A DNA stretch of 64,000 bases. It comes from Alphaproteobacteria bacterium. Its GTDB lineage: Bacteria > Pseudomonadota > Alphaproteobacteria > UBA6615. Positions 38,770-46,554 of this stretch are shown here, one piece after another. Under the pieces are notes generated by a model, which did not search any database, was not told where the DNA came from, and saw nothing but the letters and a program-made list of their open reading frames with translations. Both the position numbers and the translations under genes were made by a program. The first letter of the stretch is position 1. Each line of letters begins with the position of its first letter. Location: NCBI GenBank assembly GCA_039980135.1, contig JBDXCV010000003.1, positions 1-64,000 on the forward strand. The letters run 5' to 3'.

Positions 38770-39180
38770 TCAGGGCGCGGCGGCATTGCGAACGCGCGCG
38801 GGACCGGGGATGGCACCCGATCGCATCAGGGTCAGGAACACCAGCGCGTCGCGATCACCCGATTCCGCCAGGCGCCGCAGCCGCTCCCAGCCCGCCCGGT
38901 TCCGGTCATCGCGAAACGTCCCGGCCGGGGGTGGTGTCCAGCGCACATCTGTCCGCCGGTTTTGCGCTTCCATATGATCTGGCGCGCGAGTTGGGATGCC
39001 GGCAGGCGCCTCAAACGCCGGTGGCTCTTGCCGGTCCGGCGCCATGCGCGCCACATCCGGCATCCCAGACCCTGCAGACGGCGCGCGTATCGGTGCGCCG
39101 TCGGTCAAGGCGAGCGTCGCGGCAAACGCCACGACAGGCAGACCGCCTATGACCCATGCAACCACCGTTAATCCGCGCAA
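38770..39180 (-). CDS. Single-pass membrane protein with short Sel1-like tail, unknown
   Basis: The TTG at 39180 has GGGAGGAG 7 bp upstream, which makes it the best start and gives 136 residues. A hydrophobic N-terminal segment (VVAWVIGGLPVVAFAATLAL) could be a signal or anchor. A Pro-rich low-complexity middle follows. The C-terminus WERLRRLAESGDRDALVFLTL resembles one Sel1/TPR-like helix pair. No family recognised. Plus-strand frames in the same place lack a ribosome binding site. Confidence 0.55.
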   Translation of the reverse strand: MRGLTVVAWVIGGLPVVAFAATLALTDGAPIRAPSAGSGMPDVARMAPDRQEPPAFEAPAGIPTRAPDHMEAQNRRTDVRWTPPPAGTFRDDRNRAGWERLRRLAESGDRDALVFLTLMRSGAIPGPARVRNAAAP

Positions 39181-39366
39181 ACCGTCTCTCCTCCCTGACA
39201 GGGCTGATTGAAGGCTGACGGCGCAACGGGGCCGTCCGGTGTCCGGATTGGGGCAATTCCGTGCCAAACGTCAAATGAGCGACGAAGGGCCTGGCATTCA
39301 GGATTGTTTCGGCCGTGTACAGCGGCATGCGGAGGTATACAATTTCCACTGCGAGCAGGAATCTGG

Positions 39367-40305
39367 GTGCAATATCGTCGAATGACCGAAAATCACACAC
39401 GGCTCACGGGTGGCGGCGATACGCTCATCGAGCCCTGGTTCCATCGTGCCGAACACAAAGACGCCAACCTGACCGACGACGAAGCCGACGTCGTACGCCA
39501 GCTCAAGACCGAGGGCCTTGCCGTCATTGATCTGTTGGTCGAAGAGGATGATGCGTATTTCGACCAATTCCTGACGAGCCTCGGCCCCGACTACGGGTCA
39601 TTGCCGCGGCAGGGAAACCTTTGGAAACGGAGCGCTCCCGCCCGCGCAATCGCCGGCCATGAGCGCGTACTGAACTATCTGCGCAAGGCATACGGCCGCG
39701 ATCCCTTTCCGTTTCAGACCCTCAATTTTCCCCACGGCACCGAGCAGGCCACACACAGCGACACGATCCACTTCAACACCTACCCCGAACATTTCATGTG
39801 CGGCGTCTGGGTCGCGCTGGAAGACATCACACCGCAAAACGGACCGCTTCACTACTACCCCGGCAGCCACATGCTCCCCAGCTATGCGCTGTCCGACATC
39901 GGCATCGTCAGCAACGGGAAACGAAGCCACGCTGCATATGAGCGTTTCTATGAGCCGTTTGTCCTTGCCCGGATCGAGCAGCTGGGCCTGGAGCGGGTCG
40001 AACTCACGGTCAAGCGAGGGCAAGCCGTGATCTGGTGCGCCAACCTGCTGCATGGCGGCAGCCCGATCCTCGACAAAAGCCGCACGCGGCACAGCCAAGT
40101 CACGCATTATTATTTCAAGGGATGCGTTTACTACACGCCGATGTTCAGCGATCCGATGCTGCGCAAAATCGCCTATACCCGGCCCCATGACATCCGCACC
40201 GGCCGCCGGGTCAACCCAAGCTATCTCGGGAAAAATGTATCGATTCCGATCCGCCACCGGGTGGTCGACTGGATGCGGGACATCCGGGACATATTGGGTT
40301 TATAG
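39367..40305 (+). CDS. Phytanoyl-CoA dioxygenase-like Fe(II)/2-oxoglutarate oxygenase
   Basis: This 312-residue PhyH-family enzyme has the iron ligands in ATHSDTIHFN (H-x-D) and a distal His in the ANLLHGGSP stretch. The Arg after it in KSRTRHSQVTHYY would bind 2-oxoglutarate. PLHYYPGSHMLP is typical. I chose GTG 39367 because AGGA lies 6 bp upstream; ATG 39382 is the alternative. Substrate not predictable. The convergent SMP-30 gene ends 9 bp away. Confidence 0.87.
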   Translation: MQYRRMTENHTRLTGGGDTLIEPWFHRAEHKDANLTDDEADVVRQLKTEGLAVIDLLVEEDDAYFDQFLTSLGPDYGSLPRQGNLWKRSAPARAIAGHERVLNYLRKAYGRDPFPFQTLNFPHGTEQATHSDTIHFNTYPEHFMCGVWVALEDITPQNGPLHYYPGSHMLPSYALSDIGIVSNGKRSHAAYERFYEPFVLARIEQLGLERVELTVKRGQAVIWCANLLHGGSPILDKSRTRHSQVTHYYFKGCVYYTPMFSDPMLRKIAYTRPHDIRTGRRVNPSYLGKNVSIPIRHRVVDWMRDIRDILGL

Positions 40306-40314
40306 CCACGCGCC

Positions 40315-41235
40315 CTATCGGGGATACGATGCCTCCGACAGCCCCGCGACCCCGGCGTCGATGGCGAAGAGCGCACCCGCAAGCGGCTCACGCGCCAATT
40401 CCTCGGGGCTCAGCATGATCTTCGCGGTGGTGACATACAGCGTCGCCAGATCCGGCCCGCCGAACATCGGGCAGGTCACCCGGCTGACCGGCAGCGCGAT
40501 CTGGCGGTCCACCTCTCCCTCCGGCGACAAACGCGTCACGCGGCCGGCGCGAAACTCCGCCACCCAGACCCCGCCCTCGGCATCGACGATCGCGCCGTCC
40601 GGCGTCCCGCGACCTTCATCTTCAGGAAATGTCGCGAACACGCGCTCATTCTCGATATCCCCCGTCGCCGGGTCATAGTCCCGGGCCAGCATGGTGCGCG
40701 TCGGCGAATTCGCCGTGTACATGGTCTTCCCGTCGGGTGACCAGCACAACCCGTTGGACACCAAAATCCCGTCGATCATCCGATGCATGGACCCGTCCGG
40801 GTCGAGGCGATGAAACGCGCCCACGGGTTCGCGCTCGAAATAGGTATCCGGCGGCCCGTCGGGGTCATGCATCGATCCGGCCCAAAAGCGGCCCTGCCGG
40901 TCCGCGCGGCCGTCGTTCAGCCGGTTCAGCGGCATGTCCGGTTCCGGGTCGCCGATCCAATCAGGCTCGATGGGCTCACCCGGCACGCCCACGTCGAAAA
41001 ACGCGAACCCGCCGCGTAGCGCGCCGACCAGCCCGCCGCCTTTTCGCAGGACGATCGAGCCCGTCTCCTGGGGCAGCGGCCAGGTATCATCGATACCCGA
41101 CGCCGGATCGTAGCGGTGGAGTGCCGGCGCCTTGATATCGAGCCACCAGAGCACGCCTTCGTCCGGCGACCAGACAGGGCTTTCACCCAGAGTCGCCCCG
41201 GCTTCGACGACATTCAGAATCTTCGCGTCTTCCAT
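40315..41235 (-). CDS. SMP-30/gluconolactonase family protein
   Basis: This 306-residue six-bladed beta-propeller has metal-binding features of the family: LGESPVWSPDEG (Glu ligand), NRLNDGRADRQGRFWAGSM (Asn), LVSNGLCWSPDG (Asn) and RGTPDGAIVDAEGGVWVA (Asp). Family enzymes hydrolyse sugar lactones. ATG 41235 has GGAGAGG upstream. No sugar operon is next to it, so substrate remains open. Confidence 0.9.
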   Translation of the reverse strand: MEDAKILNVVEAGATLGESPVWSPDEGVLWWLDIKAPALHRYDPASGIDDTWPLPQETGSIVLRKGGGLVGALRGGFAFFDVGVPGEPIEPDWIGDPEPDMPLNRLNDGRADRQGRFWAGSMHDPDGPPDTYFEREPVGAFHRLDPDGSMHRMIDGILVSNGLCWSPDGKTMYTANSPTRTMLARDYDPATGDIENERVFATFPEDEGRGTPDGAIVDAEGGVWVAEFRAGRVTRLSPEGEVDRQIALPVSRVTCPMFGGPDLATLYVTTAKIMLSPEELAREPLAGALFAIDAGVAGLSEASYPR

Positions 41236-41357
41236 GCGCCTCTCCGATACCGCAGCGTCTTTCAACCGCCATCAAAGGGTGTCACGATACACCCATCAGG
41301 CTAGGCGGCAACCGCACACGGCCACTGTTGAATAGATAACTCGGGGGAGACAAGCGC

Positions 41358-42011
41358 ATGATCGTCGACGCGCGCAGATACGCCATCAAGCCGGGCCAGA
41401 TGCCCGCATTCCTGAAGAATGTCGCGGAGGTCGGACAGCCTCTGCAGAAGAAGCACGGCTTCGAGCCCGTCGGCTATTACACCGTCGAGACCGGCGAGAT
41501 AAACTCCGTCGTCCACTACTGGAAATGGGAAAACGCGCAGATGCGTCAGGATTGCCGCGCGGCCCTCTATGCCGACCCGGAATGGACCGAGTACCGCCAA
41601 GGGAGCAGCGACAAGCTGGTCTCGCAAACCAACCGGCTTTTGCAGGCAACCGATGTGGTCGAGCCCTTCGCCTTCATGGGCAACGGCAGCCCCAAGGGCT
41701 TCGTCGACGAGCGCACCTACACCATCGCCTACACGCAAGTGCCCAACTATGTGGCGATCACCAAGGCGCTGGCCAAGCCCCTCGTCCAAGAGATGGGCTG
41801 GCAGCTCATCGGCTATTTCTTCTCGATCACCGGCAAGATCAATCAGGTGGTCCATCTCTGGTACTGGGACGACCATGCGCAGCGCGAAGCGTGCCAGGCC
41901 AGGGCCGTGTCCGACCCGCGCTGGGCGCTTTATCAGGCGGGCAACGGCCACCGTGTGGTCGACCAGCAGAACCGCTACCTGGTGCCGACCTCTTTCTCGA
42001 CCGTCAAATAG
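41358..42011 (+). CDS. NIPSNAP family protein (two domains)
   Basis: This 217-residue protein is a tandem of two ferredoxin-like NIPSNAP domains. The first begins MIVDARRYAIKPGQMPAFLKN, the second begins near 118 (FVDERTYTIAYTQVPNYVAI). Each ends in an H-x-W-x-W(Y) element (VVHYWKWENA and VVHLWYWDDH). Molecular function unknown. It is followed by the Nudix gene after 20 bp, so these are probably co-transcribed. Confidence 0.88.
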   Translation: MIVDARRYAIKPGQMPAFLKNVAEVGQPLQKKHGFEPVGYYTVETGEINSVVHYWKWENAQMRQDCRAALYADPEWTEYRQGSSDKLVSQTNRLLQATDVVEPFAFMGNGSPKGFVDERTYTIAYTQVPNYVAITKALAKPLVQEMGWQLIGYFFSITGKINQVVHLWYWDDHAQREACQARAVSDPRWALYQAGNGHRVVDQQNRYLVPTSFSTVK

Positions 42012-42031
42012 CCTTCGAGGGTTTGCCTGGC

Positions 42032-42670
42032 ATGGCTGAAACGCCCAAGCGCTCGCGGCGCCCCGTCGACGCCGCGACCATGGTCGTCTGGCGCCGCCGT
42101 CGCGGCACCGTCGAGGTCCTGATGGGACGGCGCCACCACAACCATGTCTTCATGCCCCACGCCTATGTGTTTCCCGGCGGCCGGGTGGAACGCGCGGACG
42201 GCAGACTGAAGCCCGCAACCGAACTTCGCGCGGACGTGCAGGCGCGGCTCGAACGGGCCGCCACCCCGTCGCGTGCGCGGGCCATCGCGGCGGGTGCTGT
42301 ACGCGAGACCTGGGAGGAGACCGGGCTGCTGATCGGGCAGACCGACGGCGACCTGCTCCAGCCTGATTTGGCAGGCCTCGACTATTTCTTCCGGGCGATC
42401 ACCCCGCCGGGCCGGACGCGCCGCTTCGACGCGCGATTCTTCCTGGTGGAGGCAGACAAGGCGAGCGGCAAGCTCGCCGGCGACGGCGAGCTGGTCGACC
42501 TGGCGTTTCGTAGTTTTGACGATTCACGCCTGCTGGACGTAGCCGGGATCACCCGCATCGCCATGGCCGAGGCCGAACGCCATATCCACAACCCGCCCAA
42601 GCCTGACCCGGCGCGCCCGGTGCCCCTCTCGCGCTTCCTGCGGGGGCAGTACTACATCACGCCGGAGTAG
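42032..42670 (+). CDS. Nudix hydrolase with split Nudix box (NUDT19-like)
   Basis: This 212-residue protein has AYVFPGGRVERADGR followed, after an insert of about 35 residues, by GAVRETWEETGLL, the R-E-x2-E-E core of the Nudix box. Such an insertion is known in NUDT19-type enzymes that cleave CoA derivatives; substrate here is inferred only. Its last 17 coding bases (42651-42667) recur exactly at 44448-44464, beyond the reverse transcriptase gene, marking this 3' end as an integration edge. Confidence 0.9.
   Translation: MAETPKRSRRPVDAATMVVWRRRRGTVEVLMGRRHHNHVFMPHAYVFPGGRVERADGRLKPATELRADVQARLERAATPSRARAIAAGAVRETWEETGLLIGQTDGDLLQPDLAGLDYFFRAITPPGRTRRFDARFFLVEADKASGKLAGDGELVDLAFRSFDDSRLLDVAGITRIAMAEAERHIHNPPKPDPARPVPLSRFLRGQYYITPE
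42651..42667 (+). repeat. 17-bp direct repeat, left copy (3' end of the Nudix gene)
   Basis: ACTACATCACGCCGGAG is the last part of the Nudix coding sequence (YYITPE). The identical 17-mer is found at 44448-44464 on the same strand, so the two flank the reverse transcriptase module. Confidence 0.9.
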
Positions 42671-42719
42671 GCTTACGGTATCCACTTAACGAGTTGCGAT
42701 CACGTAGGAGCCTTCAAAC

Positions 42720-44330
42720 ATGGGACTGAAACAAGACCTGCTAGGAAAAGGTTACCTGCCCGAAAATATGCCTCCCGCATTCACAACCAAGGCAGCCGCA
42801 GCTGCAATCGATGCATTCAGCATTGGTGTTTACTTGAGTCAGGCACGTGTTCGTCCGGCGGTATACAGCGCCTCTAAGCGCGGAATGACGCGCAGACAGT
42901 TCTCGTTTGTTCACCCACAGACCGCTCACGACAACGCTTTGTTCATTTCAAGCCACTGGGACAAGATCGAGAAATTTTTTGATAGCAGCGGCTTCAGTGA
43001 ATCCGCTCCACGCTGGAATGAAGATAGTGATCGTGCGCTGGAGATAAGCCCTCACAGCCATGTGGAGGTTACAAAGGCGAAAAAACTGTCCGCTTACCGA
43101 TTCATCGCCACGACAGATATTTCCCGATTCTATCATTCCATTTACACCCATTCGATTCCGTGGGCATTCCATGGCAAGAAATCATCTAAAGCGGATAACA
43201 GTGAAAGTTCGAAAGCTGTTTTTTTCAATCGCGCCGATTTTACGACGCGGCGCGGACAAGACGGCCAGACAATAGGCATACCAGTCGGACCAGACACTTC
43301 GCGTGTCCTAGCTGAGGTCGTATCAACAGCAATCGACGTCGACTTTGCTAGTAACTGCACTGTCAAAGATTTCGAGGTAGTTCGACACGTAGACGACGTT
43401 TGGATCGGGACGAACACACACGCAGACGCTGAACGAGCGCTTTCAGAATACAGAGGTGCAATTCGGCAATATGAACTGGACATCAACGAGTCAAAAACGA
43501 AAATATTCTCGTCGGACTTCAGGTTTTCAGACGACTGGCCAACAGAAATTGCCAGTAAGTTTGATACTGCGATTTCATCAAGATCATCAAACCTAGTCGA
43601 GGAACGTCTGCGTGCGGCCTTTGAACACGCCTTCGCACTTGCCGTTCATAGAAGCGACGATGCGATACTGAAGTATGCGATCAGATACATCGACCGAGGT
43701 GTTTCAAGATGGGCGCACTGGTCCACGGTCGAACCATTTCTGAAAAGAGCGGTGGTCCATTACGGCCATTCAATCGATTACGTTGCGCGAGTACTTATAT
43801 GGAGGCAACTAGTCCAAGGCGACGTAGATACAAATTCTTGGTCAAATATACTTAACTCAGTTCTGCAAAGGCACGCAGAACTCGGAAACGATAGCGAAGT
43901 TTGTTGGGCCACCTACGCTTGTCTGCGACTGAACATAAAGATTGACGAAAATATTGCTAAGCTAATCGTTCAGAGATGTGGGCCAATGTCGCTTTTAGCC
44001 ATCTTGAATTCTGCTGAATCTGGAATTGTTCCAACTAGCCTGTTCAATAGCGCCAAGAATGTTGTCACCGGCGAGAATGCAAGGGGAGCAATGTGGCCAA
44101 TTCTTCTGGAATGGAAATCACGCAAATGGCCGAACCATGGCGATGTGGAAATTGGAGACGAGTTAATTGGGCACTTGGTCGAGAAAGAAGTGACCATTTT
44201 TGATCCGGATCAACTTACTGTCGTCTTTTCTGAAAATAGCGATTCTGAGTACTCGTCGATTGGCCATGCGATAGAAAAACGGACCAGCATGTATGACGAA
44301 GATGAGGAGGACGAATTCCCAGATTTTTAG
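42720..44330 (+). CDS. Abi/UG-type reverse transcriptase, candidate anti-phage protein
   Basis: This 536-residue protein has TAGGAGCC upstream of ATG 42720. Polymerase motifs: motif A TTDISRFYHSIYTHSIPW (D133), motif B GQTIGIPVGPDTSRVLAE (182-199), motif C R-H-V-D225-D226, then ELDINESKTKI. The SIYTHSIPWA and GIPVGPDTSR blocks and the divergent H-V-D-D in place of Y-A-D-D are typical of Abi/UG-group reverse transcriptases, many of which defend against phages. The residues from about 290 to 510 are alpha-helical and repeat-like, as in that group. No maturase, integrase, retron or group II intron RNA is visible. The acidic tail MYDEDEEDEFPDF is unusual. The gene is clearly AT-richer than its neighbours. 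Its exact class cannot be fixed by eye. Confidence 0.82.
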   Translation: MGLKQDLLGKGYLPENMPPAFTTKAAAAAIDAFSIGVYLSQARVRPAVYSASKRGMTRRQFSFVHPQTAHDNALFISSHWDKIEKFFDSSGFSESAPRWNEDSDRALEISPHSHVEVTKAKKLSAYRFIATTDISRFYHSIYTHSIPWAFHGKKSSKADNSESSKAVFFNRADFTTRRGQDGQTIGIPVGPDTSRVLAEVVSTAIDVDFASNCTVKDFEVVRHVDDVWIGTNTHADAERALSEYRGAIRQYELDINESKTKIFSSDFRFSDDWPTEIASKFDTAISSRSSNLVEERLRAAFEHAFALAVHRSDDAILKYAIRYIDRGVSRWAHWSTVEPFLKRAVVHYGHSIDYVARVLIWRQLVQGDVDTNSWSNILNSVLQRHAELGNDSEVCWATYACLRLNIKIDENIAKLIVQRCGPMSLLAILNSAESGIVPTSLFNSAKNVVTGENARGAMWPILLEWKSRKWPNHGDVEIGDELIGHLVEKEVTIFDPDQLTVVFSENSDSEYSSIGHAIEKRTSMYDEDEEDEFPDF

Positions 44331-44432
44331 ACTGGTTCCACCCTATTCGCGCCCTGTTCCGCATCGCACTCACCCGTCATCCAGTCAGTCTCGACCATGC
44401 GGATCAGACAGGCCAGCACCGAGGGTAGCGGA
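44327..44432 (-). pseudogene. 3' remnant of a metallo-beta-lactamase-fold gene
   Basis: A minus-strand frame of about 35 codons ending at TAA 44329-44327 reads SVLACLIRMVETDWMTGECD, matching SVLAHLLHMVETERVHVDGD at the C-terminus of the intact gene at 45648-46550. By eye, 30 of 41 bases agree between 44382-44422 and 45706-45746. The stop overlaps the reverse transcriptase stop tail to tail. It is a diverged piece of a second allele, not a duplication of the resident copy. Confidence 0.75.
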
Positions 44433-44447
44433 TTCTGTGGATATAGC

Positions 44448-44464
44448 ACTACATCACGCCGGAG
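44448..44464 (+). repeat. 17-bp direct repeat, right copy (remnant of Nudix 3' end)
   Basis: Identical to 42651-42667. It lies directly beyond the metallo-beta-lactamase remnant and before the nucleotidyltransferase operon, with no intact Nudix frame ahead of it. Confidence 0.9.
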
Positions 44465-44478
44465 CGAGGTACATTCTT

Positions 44479-44607
44479 CTAATCATCTTTCTTTTCTTTT
44501 ATTTTCTCGATCATTTCATCGATCAATTTGGATGGTCTCTTCACTGTATTATTTGAGGTTTGATAGTAATGACCTTTTTTTGATCCACTATCTTTGTCAT
44601 CAGCCAT
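44479..44607 (-). CDS. 42-residue charged protein next to the nucleotidyltransferase
   Basis: The ATG at 44607 has an AAGG 9-10 bp upstream and gives MADDKDSGSKKGHYYQTSNN, then a helix rich in Lys, Glu and Ile (SKLIDEMIEKIKEKKDD). It lies 13 bp after the nucleotidyltransferase stop on the same strand, in the same AT-rich composition. It may be a partner, inhibitor or antitoxin-like subunit; this is inference from position only. No family recognised. Confidence 0.6.
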   Translation of the reverse strand: MADDKDSGSKKGHYYQTSNNTVKRPSKLIDEMIEKIKEKKDD

Positions 44608-44620
44608 TTTATCCGCCTTA

Positions 44621-45610
44621 CTAGCTATCTCGAAGTGAACGTCGAAGTGCATTCACACCAGCGATAAATTCGTCCAACAATTCGGGTCTTTCCTTTGATT
44701 TAAACAATCCAACCAAACGTTCAAAACAGACGATGTTCTCTTCTCCGTGCACGAGCTTACCCATATTTGAAACTTTCGAAAGCGCATATACATCCGCCAC
44801 ATCGACAAGATCACTCATCTCTTCGACCGCACGCAGTTGAATTAGAGTGCAGGTTAAATTGTACGCGGAGACCACAACATCATATGGATTCTTAGCGTAA
44901 ACATCAGACTCATACTCTCGAGTAAACGCAGTCAGATCATTCTGCAGTTCCTCGGCGATATCCACTTTCTGATAGTTAGTTCTGACCGCAATCATTTGGA
45001 GGAATGCAAAGTAGTTCGGATGCATCTGATAACTGTGTTCCACCAAACCATCGATAGCGACACTCAACTCATATGGCTTTCCTTTAAGCAATCCGAATAA
45101 GAAACCGTCAAAAAGTCGTTTTTGAACGTCGAGTGACCTGGAATCAGGAATGTCAGGGGGCGCTGATACACCCAGCGTCTCCTTCTTCGATTCTTCGGTA
45201 TAATAGTTTCCATGAACAAGAATGAGCCAATCCTCATCTGTTTCAACATGAGGATTCGACACAGACGATCCATACCGGATCGCCAATATTCCAGCATCGC
45301 TGCCGTAATCTGATACAATTTTTTTCTTTACGTATTCGAAATCAAAACGATTCGGCGGCCCATCGTCGTTTACTTTGTCTAATTTATTTGATTTTTTGTC
45401 TAATTCTTTAACATCCTTTATTTTGTCAATGTTGTTAAACAAATAAACAACAACACCAAAAACTATGGCCGTTTGCGTAATTACAAATATTGCCTCCGCA
45501 CCGCTGAATTCTGTGTCACGTACAATTTCCAAGATAATGTACATACATAAAGCGCCGGCGACCCACTTTTTGTCTAACTTCGTTTTCAGAATTTCTGCCA
45601 GATCTGTCAT
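44621..45610 (-). CDS. Membrane-anchored nucleotidyltransferase-like protein
   Basis: This 329-residue protein has two N-terminal membrane helices (about 16-30 and 39-58) and a Lys/Asp-rich linker (61-82). A cytoplasmic domain carries a Pol-beta/MNT-type motif, IRYGSSVSNPHVETDEDWLILV: G114-S115 followed by D125-x-D127. The third carboxylate may be in YELSVAID (181-187). The C-terminal part (190-325) is helical. No HEPN motif (R-x4-H) stands out. Such domains transfer nucleotides to proteins, RNA or small molecules, and defence systems use several. The gene is strongly AT-rich. A family name cannot be given; the pairing with a reverse transcriptase is striking. Confidence 0.68.
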   Translation of the reverse strand: MTDLAEILKTKLDKKWVAGALCMYIILEIVRDTEFSGAEAIFVITQTAIVFGVVVYLFNNIDKIKDVKELDKKSNKLDKVNDDGPPNRFDFEYVKKKIVSDYGSDAGILAIRYGSSVSNPHVETDEDWLILVHGNYYTEESKKETLGVSAPPDIPDSRSLDVQKRLFDGFLFGLLKGKPYELSVAIDGLVEHSYQMHPNYFAFLQMIAVRTNYQKVDIAEELQNDLTAFTREYESDVYAKNPYDVVVSAYNLTCTLIQLRAVEEMSDLVDVADVYALSKVSNMGKLVHGEENIVCFERLVGLFKSKERPELLDEFIAGVNALRRSLRDS

Positions 45611-45618
45611 GAGATTGT

Positions 45619-45647
45619 ATTCTAAAGAACTTGGTTTCTATGGGTAA
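45619..45647 (-). promoter_or_regulatory. Possible promoter for the nucleotidyltransferase operon
   Basis: On the minus strand TTACCC (45647-45642), 17 bp, then TAGAAT (45624-45619), 8 bp before the ATG. The -35 is weak. If used, the mRNA would be nearly leaderless, in line with the absence of a clear ribosome binding site at 45610. Confidence 0.35.
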
Positions 45648-46550
45648 CTAAGAAACTTGCACCCGATACTCCGCCGCCGCACCGGCATCCCCGTCCACAT
45701 GCACCCGCTCCGTCTCCACCATGTGGAGCAAGTGCGCCAGCACCGACCGCGCGGCCGCCGGGTAGAGCTTCGGGTCCACGTCGGCATACATGCGCGGCAC
45801 CATCTCGGCGATGGTCGCCGGTCCCGCCGCGAGCTCGGCCAGGATCTGCTCTTCGCGCTCGTGGCGGTGGGCGAGTAACGCGGCCACATAGGGCTTGGGG
45901 TCGTCGATCGGTGCGCCGTGGGTGGGGAAGTAACGCTGCGAGGCGTGCCGCCCCACCTTCTCCAGCGAGGCCATATAGTCCGCCATATCGCCATCGGGCG
46001 GCGAGACGATCGAGGTCGACCAGCCCATCACGTGATCGCCGCACAGCAGCGTCGATTCCTCTTGCAGGGCGAAACACAGATGGTTCGAGCAGTGGCCGGG
46101 CGTGTGCACCGCCTCGACCGACCAGCCCTTGCCCGTCACCACGTCGCCATCCCCCACCACATGATCCGGCGCGAAATCGTAATCCGCCCCGCCCTCGCTG
46201 GCGCCGTCCTCGGGCCGGGTGCCGTGGGGGCCGTAGGCGTAGCTCGGCGCACCCGTCGCGGCCTGCACGGCATTGACCGCGGGTGAGTGGTCGTTATGGG
46301 TGTGGGTCACCAGGATATGGCTCACGGTCTCGCCCCGGATAGCCTCCAGCAGCGCGTCCACATGCTCGGCCAGGTCCGGGCCGGGGTCGACGATCGCCAC
46401 CTGGCCATGGCCGACGATGTAGGTACCGGTGCCGTGGAAGGTGAACGCGCTGGGGTTGTTGGCGATCACCCGGCGCACCAGCGGCGTGAGCGCGTCCACC
46501 CGGCCATATTCGAAGTCGAGCTCGCGGTTGTAGGGGATTTTTGTGGCCAC
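45648..46550 (-). CDS. Metallo-beta-lactamase-fold hydrolase with C-terminal winged helix
   Basis: This 300-residue protein has THTHNDHSP (the H-x-H-x-D-H zinc motif), HTPGHCSNHLCF, LLCGDHVMGW and a late PTHGAPIDDP His. The C-terminal 70 residues (HEREEQILAELAAGPATIAEMVPRMY) are the winged helix seen in LACTB2-like proteins, possibly RNA or thioester hydrolases. GTG 46550 (VATKIPYNREL) has AAGGAG upstream and is 4 bp after the CoA-transferase stop. Its 3' end borders the AT-rich island. Confidence 0.9.
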   Translation of the reverse strand: MATKIPYNRELDFEYGRVDALTPLVRRVIANNPSAFTFHGTGTYIVGHGQVAIVDPGPDLAEHVDALLEAIRGETVSHILVTHTHNDHSPAVNAVQAATGAPSYAYGPHGTRPEDGASEGGADYDFAPDHVVGDGDVVTGKGWSVEAVHTPGHCSNHLCFALQEESTLLCGDHVMGWSTSIVSPPDGDMADYMASLEKVGRHASQRYFPTHGAPIDDPKPYVAALLAHRHEREEQILAELAAGPATIAEMVPRMYADVDPKLYPAAARSVLAHLLHMVETERVHVDGDAGAAAEYRVQVS

Positions 46551-46554
46551 GCCG

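Noticed and set aside
42671-45647. Retron, group II intron or DGR origin for the reverse transcriptase
   Set aside because: There is no maturase or X domain, no endonuclease domain, no intron ends, no retron-type msr/msd space (only 49 bp upstream) and no template/variable repeat pair.
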